DNA from: Actinomadura sp. WMMA1423
GTDB taxonomy: Bacteria; Actinomycetota; Actinomycetes; Streptosporangiales; Streptosporangiaceae
Assembly (NCBI RefSeq): GCF_006547145.1
Contig: NZ_CP041244.1
Span: 682,001 to 746,000, forward strand
Direction of reading: 5' to 3'
DNA: 64,000 nucleotides
Shown here: positions 23,738-31,906 of the stretch, one piece after another
Numbering within the stretch: the first letter of the stretch is position 1
How the letters are laid out: every line of letters begins with the position of its first letter
Made by a program: the position numbers and the translations under genes
Notes under the pieces: generated by a model
Told to the model about the DNA's origin: nothing
The model's database searches: none
Seen by the model: only the letters and a program-made list of their open reading frames with translations

Positions 23738-24772
23738 TCAGGTGAGGTCTTTGAGCGGGACGACGGTGTACGAAGGGCGCCAGCCGGGGTTGTCGCGGCG
23801 CCGCGCGAGGTCTGTCCAGGCGACCTGGCCGGTGTCGAGCAGGTGCAGCCGGCCGGGGCCCATGATGCGGAGCTGGTCGGCGCGGGGCAGCGCACGGAAC
23901 ACGGCCTCGGCGTCCGGGGTCGCGTCGGTGGGCTCAGTGCCGGGGAGGCCGAGGTCGGCCCAGGATTTGAGGACGGGGACGCGGCGGCAGCGGCCGGCGG
24001 GGTGGTCGAGCGGCCCCGGTTCGGACAGCGGGTAGGTCGTGCCGTGCAGCGCCCAGCAGCTCGGGCATACATCGGTGTCCAGGCGGGAGATCCAAGCCCA
24101 GCCGGACAGCAGGTCCGCGGCCGTGTCCTGGGTAGCTTGGGCGGCGGCGCGGTGCGCGTCCATGATCTCGGTGCGGGCGACCAGGAGCGTCCGGGCGAGC
24201 GCGGCGCTGGAGTGCTGCTGCGCGCCGTTGAGGACCTGCTCGATCGCGCGCCGCGGGTCAGTGGAGCGGTGCCCGCGGATGACCTCGCCGCGGATCGCAT
24301 CGCCGATCTGGCCAGGCATCGACTGCAGCGTCTCGGCCGCGGCCTTGCGCGCACGGCGGGCGAGGTCGGTGATGTCGTCGTCGGCGAGGGCGGCGACGCC
24401 GTCGGTGAGGCCCACCCCGGGCGGTAGCTGCGAGACGATCATGGCGGCTTGTGCGGCGGCCGCGGATCTGGCGGCTTCCTGCGCGGCGGTCTCGATCAGC
24501 GCGGCGGCGAGGTCGGCGAGCCGGACGAACGTGAACTGGAGGCCGGCGAACGCGATCTGGAGCCGGAACGAGGCGTTGAGCTGGCGGCGGGTCGGCCACG
24601 CTGCGGCGGCCGCGGCGACCAGCCCGGCGAGGATCGCCGTGAGCTGCGCGTCCTGCGCTGCCCACGAGGTCGCCCAGGCGGCGGTGAGGTCGCGGGTGAC
24701 CTGGTCGAGGCGGGTGTCGGTCGCGGCGCGGTCGGCCGCGACGGCCTGAAGCGTCGCCGGTGTCGGCGGCAT
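23738..24772 (-). CDS. MuF-like minor head protein
   Basis: 344 residues; the ATG overlaps the portal stop (ATGA). The C-terminal third carries the MuF signature: a TLLVARTEIMDAHRAAAQAT helix, then VCPSCWALHGTTYPLSEPGP and DHPAGRCRRVPVLKSW. MuF-domain proteins are head morphogenesis proteins directly after the portal gene, as here. The N-terminal 200 residues are Ala-rich helices. Confidence 0.85.
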   Translation of the reverse strand: MPPTPATLQAVAADRAATDTRLDQVTRDLTAAWATSWAAQDAQLTAILAGLVAAAAAAWPTRRQLNASFRLQIAFAGLQFTFVRLADLAAALIETAAQEAARSAAAAQAAMIVSQLPPGVGLTDGVAALADDDITDLARRARKAAAETLQSMPGQIGDAIRGEVIRGHRSTDPRRAIEQVLNGAQQHSSAALARTLLVARTEIMDAHRAAAQATQDTAADLLSGWAWISRLDTDVCPSCWALHGTTYPLSEPGPLDHPAGRCRRVPVLKSWADLGLPGTEPTDATPDAEAVFRALPRADQLRIMGPGRLHLLDTGQVAWTDLARRRDNPGWRPSYTVVPLKDLT

Positions 24773-26460
24773 CAGGCGTTCGCGGGCTCGGGGACCTCGG
24801 CGTCCTTGGCCGTGGGGTCGTTGTCTCGCCGGAGCCCTGCCCGCTTCTGGCCGAGCGCTCCGGCAGGGTCTTCGCCGCGGTTGAACGCATCGATCGCGGC
24901 CTGCCCCGCCGCGCCGAGCGAACCCTGCGGTGAGAGGAACTCTCCGTCGTCGCCGGTGAGCTGGTCGATGATCTCGTCGATGTTCTTCACGCCGAGGGCG
25001 TCCAGCAGCAGACGCGCCACCACGAGAGGCGGCAGGTAGGTGGTCTGGTCGGCGAGGGTGATGGCCTCGATGACCTGGGCGGGGTTGACGTCATCGAGGT
25101 CGGGCCAGGTGATGTCGACCGTGCGGTCGGTGTCGCCGTCGAGTTCGATGCGTTCGAGGCCGTCCTCGTCGAGGGTGACCGTGCCGGACAGGGCGCCCAT
25201 CGGGGCTTTCACGGCCTGGTCGATGACGTAGTCGAGGATGGTGCGGCGGACGTCGGTCCATAGTTCGCGGCGCATCTGCATGGCCAGCTCGGTGGGCTGG
25301 TCGAGGGTTTGTGCGGTGGCGCGGGAGCCGGTGACGCCGGGGTCGCCAAGCAGCATCGTGACCGGGAGGTCGAGCGCGGCGGCGATCATCGCGGCGAGCG
25401 GCCTCCCGGACTCGGAGTCGATCGTCGCGCCGCTCTTGGGGATGCTTTCCAGGGCCATGTCGGGCGGCAGCATCGCGGTCGCGCCGGCGGAGTTCGGCTC
25501 CCCCGTGAGGCGGTCGTGGCTCGGCGCGGCGGCGATGCGTGCGCGGGCCTGCGCCTGCTTGCGGCCCGGCGTGGTGAGCCGCCACGCGAACCGGCTCAAC
25601 GACTTGATGAGGCGGGCCCAGTCCGTCAGGAACTCGGTGTAAGCGCGAGCCCAGTCGACGGCGGCGTAGGAGTCGGGGATGCCCCACTTCCAGTGGAGCG
25701 GCGAGTTCACGGCGACGTGCAGGACCGGGGCGTCCCAGAACACCTCGACGAGACCGCCGTCGCCCTGCCCGGCGAACGACATGCGGCGGGGGCGGAGGCG
25801 TGGCCGGTAGCCGAGCGCCGGGTAGTAGGCGATGCGGCGCCGGTCCACGACACCGGAACCCGTCTGCTCTTCCTCGTACCACTCACGCCGGTAGAACCAC
25901 GGCTCGCTGCGGTCCTGCGGGTTGGTGATCACATCAGTGATCTCGTCCCACGGAATCGTCCGCACCTGCACCCGGCCGGTCTTCGGTCGGGTGAACAGCG
26001 CGAAGAACAGGTTCCCGTCGCTCCCGAGGGCCCGCTCCAGGTCCTCGCACGCACCCAGGGAGGAGAACGTTCGCCGGTTCGACGGGTCGGCCAGGAACCG
26101 CTGGACGACGTCGTTGACGTCCTGCTCCCCCGGCCGCTTGCCCTGCGCGCGGGCGGAGGTCTGGACGCCCTGCCCGAACACGTAGCTCGCGCGGAGCGAC
26201 AGCCCTCTTTTGATCAGTGGGTTCTTCAGGGCCATGATCCGGCACACGGCCGTGATCTGCCGCAGCCCGTCCCGGCTGAACTCCTGGTCCGCCATGGCGG
26301 TGAGCCGCTGCCAGCCCGGCTCGTTCATCCGGCTTTCGAGATCGGACAGCGTCTCGGTGAGGTGGGACACCATCGCCCGCTCAGCGCGCACAGCCTCAGC
26401 CAGCTCGGTGCGGCCGGTCACCCGGTAGAAGGTCTCCTGAAGACGGTCGAGGACGGGCAC
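24772..26460 (-). CDS. Portal protein
   Basis: 562 residues from GTG 26460, six bases after GAGGGG; GTG 26466 is a close alternative. Key segments are IMALKNPLIKRGLSLRASYV, FLADPSNRRTFSSLGACEDL, VRTIPWDEITDVITNPQDRS, YAAVDWARAYTEFLTDWARL and SRATAQTLDQPTELAMQMRR, typical of actinophage portal proteins. The portal forms the dodecameric channel for DNA packaging. It lies between terminase and MuF genes. Confidence 0.85.
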   Translation of the reverse strand: MPVLDRLQETFYRVTGRTELAEAVRAERAMVSHLTETLSDLESRMNEPGWQRLTAMADQEFSRDGLRQITAVCRIMALKNPLIKRGLSLRASYVFGQGVQTSARAQGKRPGEQDVNDVVQRFLADPSNRRTFSSLGACEDLERALGSDGNLFFALFTRPKTGRVQVRTIPWDEITDVITNPQDRSEPWFYRREWYEEEQTGSGVVDRRRIAYYPALGYRPRLRPRRMSFAGQGDGGLVEVFWDAPVLHVAVNSPLHWKWGIPDSYAAVDWARAYTEFLTDWARLIKSLSRFAWRLTTPGRKQAQARARIAAAPSHDRLTGEPNSAGATAMLPPDMALESIPKSGATIDSESGRPLAAMIAAALDLPVTMLLGDPGVTGSRATAQTLDQPTELAMQMRRELWTDVRRTILDYVIDQAVKAPMGALSGTVTLDEDGLERIELDGDTDRTVDITWPDLDDVNPAQVIEAITLADQTTYLPPLVVARLLLDALGVKNIDEIIDQLTGDDGEFLSPQGSLGAAGQAAIDAFNRGEDPAGALGQKRAGLRRDNDPTAKDAEVPEPANA

Positions 26461-26479
26461 GGCCACCCCCTCGGGCTGC

Positions 26480-27922
26480 TCAGTACGGGCTAATCTCGAA
26501 GTCGAGCTCTTCGTCGAGGTCCTCGTCCTCGACCAGCTCATCCGGTGGCGGGACGTGTGCCTTGGCGAGCATCACCGCGTCCGCCCGGTCCGGGGACGGG
26601 ACGCCGCGCTTCTTCATGTCGTCCTTGGACTCGATCAGGACCTGGCCGCGGGCGGTGAACTTGTACTTCACCGTGCCGAGCTGCGCGGCGAGCTCGTCGT
26701 CATCGGGGTCGATGTCGATGTCGCCGTCCTCGAACCGCTGCCGCAGCCCCCACCACCACTCGGCGCGCGCGTTGGCGTAGTGCTCGGAGTCGAGCGCGGC
26801 GGCACCGGACTGCATGTCGACGACGTCGTGGCCGGCCTCGAGGAGCTGGTCGACGACGCCGGAGCCGACGCCGACACCGTCCACGCGGATCTCGTCGACG
26901 CCGTGTTCGCGTTTGGCGACGATGACGTGGCCGGTGGTCTCGGTGGTGCGCTGCTTGGCATGCTCGCCCACGACCCGGACGACGGGCCCCCGGGCGAGGG
27001 CGAGGATGGTCTCGTCCGCCCCGAACCGGGCGACGTCCACACCGAGAACCGAGTGGGGGCCGGGCTCCAGCGCGCGGGCCTGCGCGGCTTCGATCCACCG
27101 CGGGGAGATGAGGGTGTCGTCGCCGATCTCGGGGAACTCGCCGAGGCACTTGGCGACGAATCGTGGTGAGTTCTCGCCCCACCGCTTGCGCTTGTCCTCG
27201 ACCCATTCCGGGGACAGCATCAGGTCCCGGACGTTGTCGGGGACGTCCTCGCCGGTGAAGTTCGGGGTGTCGTATCCGCTGATGCGGATGACCTTCCACC
27301 CGGAGCCGGGCTTGCAGACGTTCCCGAACTCGGTGTTGGGGTCGTCGGGGTTCCCGATCGCGAGGATCCGGCACGTGTCGGTGGTGGTGATCGCTTCGAT
27401 GGCGGTCCACAGCTGTTCCGGCACGCCGCAGGCTTCGTCGATGACCACCAGGACGTACTTGCGGTGGATGCCCTGGAAGCCGTGCTGGTCTTGGTCGGCG
27501 GGCTTGCGGCCCCACCCGACGAGGGTGCCGTCGTCGAGTTTCCACTCGTCCGATTGAAGGACCCGGCCGGGCAGCGGCTCGCCCTTGGCGTTCTTGGCGG
27601 CCTTGCGGATCTCTTCCCAGAGGATCGCGTGGACCTGCGCGTAGGTCGGTGCAGTCGAGACCACAAAGGCTTCGCCCGGCGGGTGGACGTCGATCCACCA
27701 GCATGCGATCTGGGCCGCGATGTGGGACTTCCCGGCGTTGTGGCAGGACTTGACGGCCGTCCGTTTGTGGTCGACGACCGCTTCGGCGATCTCCCGCTGT
27801 TTCGACCACAGGTAGCCGCCGAGCCGGTTCTGGACCCATCCCACGGGATTGCGGAGGTAGGGGCTGACCGGCGGCGGGTCGAACTGCCGCGCGGCGTACT
27901 CCCATGCGAGGTCAACGGCCAC
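26480..27922 (-). CDS. terL: Terminase large subunit
   Basis: 480 residues from GTG 27922 behind GGGAGG. The ATPase domain has Walker A SCHNAGKS (residues 59-66), Walker B VLVVIDEA (157-164) and AIGNPDD (188-194). The nuclease domain has Asp296 (GVDVARFG), Asp348 (RVDGVGVGSG) and the SPDRADAV pair (445, 448). It cuts and pumps DNA into the prohead. The small subunit is not adjacent; a candidate lies at 43668-44378. Confidence 0.93.
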   Translation of the reverse strand: MAVDLAWEYAARQFDPPPVSPYLRNPVGWVQNRLGGYLWSKQREIAEAVVDHKRTAVKSCHNAGKSHIAAQIACWWIDVHPPGEAFVVSTAPTYAQVHAILWEEIRKAAKNAKGEPLPGRVLQSDEWKLDDGTLVGWGRKPADQDQHGFQGIHRKYVLVVIDEACGVPEQLWTAIEAITTTDTCRILAIGNPDDPNTEFGNVCKPGSGWKVIRISGYDTPNFTGEDVPDNVRDLMLSPEWVEDKRKRWGENSPRFVAKCLGEFPEIGDDTLISPRWIEAAQARALEPGPHSVLGVDVARFGADETILALARGPVVRVVGEHAKQRTTETTGHVIVAKREHGVDEIRVDGVGVGSGVVDQLLEAGHDVVDMQSGAAALDSEHYANARAEWWWGLRQRFEDGDIDIDPDDDELAAQLGTVKYKFTARGQVLIESKDDMKKRGVPSPDRADAVMLAKAHVPPPDELVEDEDLDEELDFEISPY

Positions 27923-28116
27923 GGTGCACCTCCCCCGGGCGTGCCGGCGAAGGGATGGTCAGAGCGGGCGGCCGGGGCGGCACTGGGCGGGGTCGCGGGT
28001 CATGGCTTCGCGGGCCTTTCGGTGTCTTGCTGGCGGCCCGGGCGGGCACGCGGCTCTAGCGCCCGCCCGGGTTGTCGCGGGTGGGGCTGGTCCGGCCTGG
28101 GGCTGCGGGGCGGCCC

Positions 28117-28151
28117 GGGCATGCGAAAGCCCGGCTCGAGGGCCGGGCTTT
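28117..28151 (-). terminator. Strong hairpin upstream of terL
   Basis: AAAGCCCGGC (28126-28135) pairs perfectly with GCCGGGCTTT (28142-28151). On the minus strand the stem is followed by the UUUCGCAUGCCC tail also seen near the capsid gene. It separates the HTH gene at 28174 from terL. The 28 kb gap (27923-28116) otherwise shows only GC-rich sequence and a possible 14-codon frame. Confidence 0.6.
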
Positions 28152-28173
28152 GGAGACACGGGTGGTACTGCGA

Positions 28174-28401
28174 TCAGGGTGCTATAAGGACATCCGTTTC
28201 CGCAAGTTTCCGGCGCCGCTTCGGTGTGGCGAGTGTCATTTCGCGTACTTCATGCGACCAGTACAGGGTCCTGCGGGTGGCGACGTCGCATGCTGCGGGC
28301 CGGCACCGGGCGCGGATGGTGGCCTGGGAGCGGCTGTGTTCCACCGAGAGGGCTTCGCGGTCGGCGAGGATCCCGTGGCCGGGGATGAGTCGGACGATCA
28401 C
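28174..28401 (-). CDS. Small HTH-like DNA-binding protein
   Basis: 75 residues, GTG start after GGGGG. LIPGHGILADREALSVEHSR followed by SQATIRARCRPAACDVATRR resembles the small actinobacterial HTH proteins that begin RLIPxHGILxDREAA and bind DNA through a MerR/excisionase-like helix. It is divergent from the plus-strand cargo gene at 28539 and upstream of terL, so a regulatory or terminase-accessory role is possible. Confidence 0.5.
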   Translation of the reverse strand: MIVRLIPGHGILADREALSVEHSRSQATIRARCRPAACDVATRRTLYWSHEVREMTLATPKRRRKLAETDVLIAP

Positions 28402-28526
28402 ACCCCCATGATGCGTCAGTGATTGCTCTCTGGCACCTCTCCCGGACTTCGGCCTTTGGCGTTGCGGCCTCCTGCGGAGGGCTCAGCGTACGACTTAAAT
28501 GACGAGCTTTCTCAAATACGGGCGCA

Positions 28527-28532
28527 TATGCT
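28527..28532 (+). promoter_or_regulatory. Candidate -10 box of a leaderless cargo gene
   Basis: TATGCT matches TAnnnT and ends six bases before ATG 28539. The region upstream (28490-28520) is the most AT-rich of the surroundings. No clear -35. Confidence 0.4.
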
Positions 28533-28538
28533 CGAACC

Positions 28539-29486
28539 ATGTCAACTCCTCCACGGTCCGCATTCGATGTCATGGCCGACGGCCTTGACCTCCTGGCGGA
28601 GGCCGTGATTGCTATGACAGAGGCGAACGGCGCTCCTCGACTCTTGTCCCCTGCCCATACAGACGAAGCCGCAGGGATAAAGCTGAAGGGAGACTGGAGC
28701 AGCAACCCAGGCCTTGATTCGACTCTCGCGGCCAGGTTGCTCGTCACCTCCGCGACGGACCATTTGCAGTCCTTGGCAGCCGTGCTGCGCATGCCGGGTG
28801 GCGGGGGCATTTTTGGGACGTACACGGTTGCACGCGGTGCGCTGGAAACGTCTGCCCGAGCATGGGACCTGCTCGGCCCTGGGCTGCCCATACGCGAGCG
28901 CGTCCGACGACACATGAACGAACGCCTCCACAGCCTGAACGAGGCTCGCGCGCTTCTTAGCGGCATCGACGGCACCCATGCCCAGCAAGATGACCAAGAG
29001 GAGAAGATCCTTCGCTCTGCGAAGCAACACTCCTTTGAGGTCCACCGTGCACGGAAGTACAAAGCCGCGTATCTCGATACGCCAAGACCAAGAGTCGGCT
29101 CCCTCGCCGACGTATGCCTCCAGGCGTACACCGGCGAAAAGCAGTTCGGCCACATGGTCTACCGACTACTTTCAGCCCACGCACACGGAGTGAGCTATGG
29201 CCTGCTGCAACTACTGGGGCCACCCGAGGACCTTCAGCAGGCAACACGGCCCGGAGTCGTGGCCCAGCAGGTGCGACACTCTTCCATCGAGGTCGCCACA
29301 CGGCTTCTAGTCCCATTGGTTGTATACACCGCGATGATGCAGCGGTTCCTGGTCCACTACGGCTGGAGGGACGCGCGGTACGAGGTCGCGTTGCAGCGAG
29401 CATTGCGTGTCTGGCTCGACGTCGCGCTGGCGTCCGAAACAGATGGGCGTGATGCTGCCGGAGGCGCTGACCGACCCGACCAGTGA
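28539..29486 (+). CDS. Helical cargo protein with a YRLLSAHAHG motif
   Basis: 315 residues, predicted mostly helical. Conserved-looking blocks are ARLLVTSATDHLQSLAAVLR, RGALETSARAWDLLGPGLPI, RVRRHMNERLHSLNEARALL and FGHMVYRLLSAHAHGVSYGL. The last resembles the Tyr-x3-Ser-x3-His-Gly motif of helical DUF5677-type families, some members of which are linked to abortive infection. That link is my inference. It is probably leaderless, on the strand opposite to the virion operon, and has lower GC than its neighbours, which suggests later acquisition. Confidence 0.6.
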   Translation: MSTPPRSAFDVMADGLDLLAEAVIAMTEANGAPRLLSPAHTDEAAGIKLKGDWSSNPGLDSTLAARLLVTSATDHLQSLAAVLRMPGGGGIFGTYTVARGALETSARAWDLLGPGLPIRERVRRHMNERLHSLNEARALLSGIDGTHAQQDDQEEKILRSAKQHSFEVHRARKYKAAYLDTPRPRVGSLADVCLQAYTGEKQFGHMVYRLLSAHAHGVSYGLLQLLGPPEDLQQATRPGVVAQQVRHSSIEVATRLLVPLVVYTAMMQRFLVHYGWRDARYEVALQRALRVWLDVALASETDGRDAAGGADRPDQ

Positions 29487-29574
29487 CAGACGTCCGCCGC
29501 TGGATCGAGTTGCCTTCCTGACCGCTACCGGCAACAACGCCCACTGCCTGCCGGCCGTAAGGCACGCTTCGTCC

Positions 29575-30168
29575 GTGGTTACTCCAAGTCGCCGCTGGGT
29601 CGCCCCAGGCATCGCAGCGTTGGCCGGCGCGCTCTGCCTCACCCTCGGAGCGTGTGGGTCCTCCAGTGGCAAGTCGGCTGCGCCGGCGGCGCCGAGCTCG
29701 CCGAAGCCTGCCGCGCCGCCGGCCCCGTCCCCCAGTGAGACGCCGCGGCTGGGGAAGCCTGTGCATCTCCAGACTGGCGAGTACAGGTCCAGCGCGGCAG
29801 TGTTCGCGTTCCGGCAGCCGCTCAGCAGCCGGTTCCCGCCGGACCGTGAGGGATACGTCTTCGCGGGCCTGGACGTCCGCGTCTGCCTGGACAAGGGGCC
29901 GGGACCCTCGACGGTGTCGTGGGAGCCGTGGTCGTTGACCTACCCGGACGACACGACGATCGACCCGGTCAACTCCTGGTCGGACGACTGGTTCACGGTC
30001 CCGCTGTTCCCGGGCGCCGGGTTCGAGAAGACGCTCCGCCCGGGCAGGTGCATGCGGGGCTGGGTGCTGTTCGAGGTACCGAAGGGGAAGCGGCCGTCCC
30101 TGGCCGAGTACGCGCCGACGGATCTCGACGGGGAGCGGATCACCGACGGGCCGTCGTGGAAGCTGTGA
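29575..30168 (+). CDS. Lipoprotein with DUF4352-like domain
   Basis: 197 residues from GTG 29575. An n-region PSRRW, hydrophobic IAALAGALCLTLGAC and the lipobox LGAC show a lipoprotein signal; the Ser/Pro/Ala linker (about 32-60) leads to a beta domain with GYVFAGLDVRVCLDKGPG, PWSLTYPDDTTIDP and GRCMRGWVLFEVPKGKRPSL, close to the telokin-like DUF4352 pattern. Phage lipoproteins of this kind are often superinfection-exclusion morons; that role is inferred. No good Shine-Dalgarno site; CACGCT lies six bases before the GTG. Confidence 0.65.
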   Translation: MVTPSRRWVAPGIAALAGALCLTLGACGSSSGKSAAPAAPSSPKPAAPPAPSPSETPRLGKPVHLQTGEYRSSAAVFAFRQPLSSRFPPDREGYVFAGLDVRVCLDKGPGPSTVSWEPWSLTYPDDTTIDPVNSWSDDWFTVPLFPGAGFEKTLRPGRCMRGWVLFEVPKGKRPSLAEYAPTDLDGERITDGPSWKL

Positions 30169-30225
30169 GATCTGGCGTGGGGCTGTCGGATCGGCGGGGG
30201 CGGCCGTATTCTGGGCGGTGACTCT

Positions 30226-30265
30226 GTTGAGGGGTCAATCTGCGATGGGGCCGGCGGTGTCTCAC
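30226..30265 (-). repeat. Degenerate third copy of the 30.7-kb control repeat
   Basis: GTTGA-GGGG-TCAATCTGCG followed by GGCCGG and GTCTCAC repeats, in order, elements of the arms at 30744-30996. The dyad TTGA-N4-TCAA is kept while the four centre bases differ in all three copies. Confidence 0.55.
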
Positions 30266-30294
30266 CAGGCGTTCGCGCCTGTACCGCCGGCCCC
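30247..30294 (+). terminator. Nested hairpin between convergent genes
   Basis: GGGGCCGGCGGT (30247-30258) pairs perfectly with ACCGCCGGCCCC (30283-30294). Its loop contains CAGGCG-TTCG-CGCCTG (30266-30281), a stem with a UUCG tetraloop. It lies between the lipoprotein gene and the minus-strand gene ending at 30365, so it may terminate transcription from both sides. The remaining bases of the gap (30169-30364) show nothing else. Confidence 0.65.
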
Positions 30295-30364
30295 GTTTCG
30301 CGTTCCGCAGCTGGGCTCGTGTGGAGGAGGTGCCGCCCCGGCCGGGGCCGGGGCGGCGGGTCAC

Positions 30365-30742
30365 TCAGTCCTGGTGGCCTCGTAGGTCCAGGATCACGTC
30401 CCAGCGAATGATGATCCGCGTGAGTTGAGTGACGACGAACTCGACTTTCCACCACTCGAAGTCCTGCTCGACTTGGAAGAGGTAATCGGCTGCGGTCATC
30501 CAGTCGATCACCAGTCCCCGGACGTGTTCGCGGTGCTTGGTGTCCATGGGGATGTCGTTGAGGAGTGCGAGTGCCCTGGTGAGGGTTCCTTCGAGATCGG
30601 CGCTGAGGTAGGGGTCCACCGTCGCGGGGATCTCGATGGGGATCGGGAGGCCTTGCAGGGCCTTGATCACGAACCCGAAGGCTGTGACCAGTTTGAGGGT
30701 GACCTCTGCGAGCAGGTCGTCCCGGTCGTCGCGGTAGTCCAT
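30365..30742 (-). CDS. Small helical protein of the divergent control region
   Basis: 125 residues from ATG 30742 behind GGAGGAAG. The sequence is helical and amphipathic (DDLLAEVTLKLVTAFGFVIK, LTRALALLNDIPMDTKHREH, LFQVEQDFEWWKVEFVVTQL). It shares a nearly identical promoter and 5' leader, in inverted orientation, with the plus-strand gene at 30997. No family recognised. Confidence 0.6.
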   Translation of the reverse strand: MDYRDDRDDLLAEVTLKLVTAFGFVIKALQGLPIPIEIPATVDPYLSADLEGTLTRALALLNDIPMDTKHREHVRGLVIDWMTAADYLFQVEQDFEWWKVEFVVTQLTRIIIRWDVILDLRGHQD

Positions 30743-30743
30743 C

Positions 30744-30996
30744 GGACTTCCTCCACTGTTGAGTTTTCAATCTGCGGGTGCCGGTCCGGGGGTCTCACTC
30801 CCCGTCCCGACACCACTAACTATACCATGTTTCTGTACCTAGCGGGAATGGTCCGGCAGCGAAATCGCGGCCGCTTTGGTGGCCCTATCCGTTTCCGCGA
30901 GTACAGATTCATGGTATAGTTAGTGATGTCAGGGCGAGGGAGTGAGACCCCGAACCCCGGCGAACGCAGATTGACAACTCAACAGTGGAGGAATCC
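30744..30996. promoter_or_regulatory. 95-bp inverted repeat with divergent TATAGT promoters
   Basis: The arms 30744-30838 and 30901-30996 are near-identical inverted copies around a ~62-bp centre. Each contains GTACAGA, ATGGTATAGTTAGTG (a -10 box TATAGT at 30915-30920 on plus and 30819-30824 on minus), GGGTCTCACTCCC or its complement, TTGA-N4-TCAA, and the ribosome-binding GGAGGA. So both divergent genes receive the same promoter, about 70-nt leader and ribosome-binding site. No good -35 is seen, so an activator or extended -10 is likely. Confidence 0.75.
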
Positions 30997-31521
30997 ATGG
31001 GGAAGCGAACGTCCACCCACGAGGTATCCCTCGCGGTCCGGCTCGTCGGCTGGCACGAGGCGACCACCGAACGCACCGACTCGGCGGTACAGGTCCTGAT
31101 CCCCGGAGCGGCCATCACCCTCTCCGACCGGCGCGCCGTCAGCGCCGTGTTCAGGGCGTGGATCGAAGCCCGGCTCGTCGGCCGGAAGGTGTTCAACGAC
31201 CAAGGCGCCCGGTCCTACCTCGCGGTCCGGCCGCAGATCACCGCGGCGGTCCACTTCCAGGACTGGCCGTACGAGTTCCAACCGGTGATCACCGGCAAGG
31301 GGCCGCTTTACAGCCCGAGCGGGTGCGGCCAGGTCATCGTCCAGATGCGCCAGTTCACGGTCGTCTGCGACGACCGGGCCGCCTGGGAGGTCCAGTACCA
31401 GGTGTGGCGACACGCCTACGAACTGGCCGCCGACCTCTGGGAGCTCTACCCGGTCCACATCTACGAACCGATGATCGCCGAACGGATCGCCGACCGGCTG
31501 TTCGGGGACGGCCCGGGATGA
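30997..31521 (+). CDS. Protein of unknown function in the divergent control region
   Basis: 174 residues from ATG 30997, five bases after GGAGG. Mixed alpha/beta sequence with GAAITLSDRRAVSAVFRAWI, YLAVRPQITAAVHFQDWPYE, CGQVIVQMRQFTVVCDDRAA and a Trp/Tyr-rich helix (WEVQYQVWRHAYELAADLWE). It shares its leader with the gene at 30365-30742 and is followed by a strong terminator. Not recognised. Confidence 0.65.
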   Translation: MGKRTSTHEVSLAVRLVGWHEATTERTDSAVQVLIPGAAITLSDRRAVSAVFRAWIEARLVGRKVFNDQGARSYLAVRPQITAAVHFQDWPYEFQPVITGKGPLYSPSGCGQVIVQMRQFTVVCDDRAAWEVQYQVWRHAYELAADLWELYPVHIYEPMIAERIADRLFGDGPG

Positions 31522-31528
31522 CAGCAAA

Positions 31529-31552
31529 GGGGGCGGGCACCCGCCCGCCCCC
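31529..31552 (+). terminator. Terminator after the 30997 gene
   Basis: GGGGGCGGGC (31529-31538) pairs with GCCCGCCCCC (31543-31552) around the loop ACCC, 8 bases after the stop codon. No U-run. Confidence 0.6.
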
Positions 31553-31567
31553 GCCTCTCCCCAACGG

Positions 31568-31576
31568 TTATCCACA
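31568..31576 (+). promoter_or_regulatory. Single consensus DnaA box
   Basis: TTATCCACA is an exact match to the general DnaA box. It stands alone in the 127-base gap before the 85-residue gene, so it may be chance or a minor DnaA site. Confidence 0.35.
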
Positions 31577-31648
31577 AACACGGAACCCCGGGCCCCCGAA
31601 GCCCGCAGGCCCGCACAGTGACATACGCACCCACACGCAGGAGGAGAG

Positions 31649-31906
31649 ATGTTCGAGATCTGGGAGACCGGCGCGCCCGGGCGCCGGCTCGGCGAGGCCG
31701 ACGACTGGGATGCCGCCGTCGGTGAGCTGGACGCTGAGTGCGAGCGGCGGTACCGCCAGGCCGCCGCAGCCGGCGGGGCCGGCCGGTGCCGGTTCGAGAT
31801 CCGCGAGGACGGCCAGACCGCAGCGGTCCTGTCGTGGGCACCGGACCTCACCCGGCCGTACGAGTCCGCCGTCGCGGCGCTACGCGAGTACGGGGAGATG
31901 CCGTGA
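31649..31906 (+). CDS. Small conserved-type protein upstream of an HTH gene
   Basis: 85 residues from ATG 31649 right after AGGAGGAG. The sequence (FEIWETGAPGRRLGEADDWD, FEIREDGQTAAVLSWAPDLT) is alpha/beta and acidic. Its stop overlaps the GTG start of the HTH gene, so both form a two-gene operon. Function unknown. Confidence 0.6.
   Translation: MFEIWETGAPGRRLGEADDWDAAVGELDAECERRYRQAAAAGGAGRCRFEIREDGQTAAVLSWAPDLTRPYESAVAALREYGEMP

Noticed and set aside
31568..31576. Single DnaA box as an origin
   Set aside because: It stands alone without repeats or an AT-rich unwinding stretch; the 49-kb locus is the better candidate.
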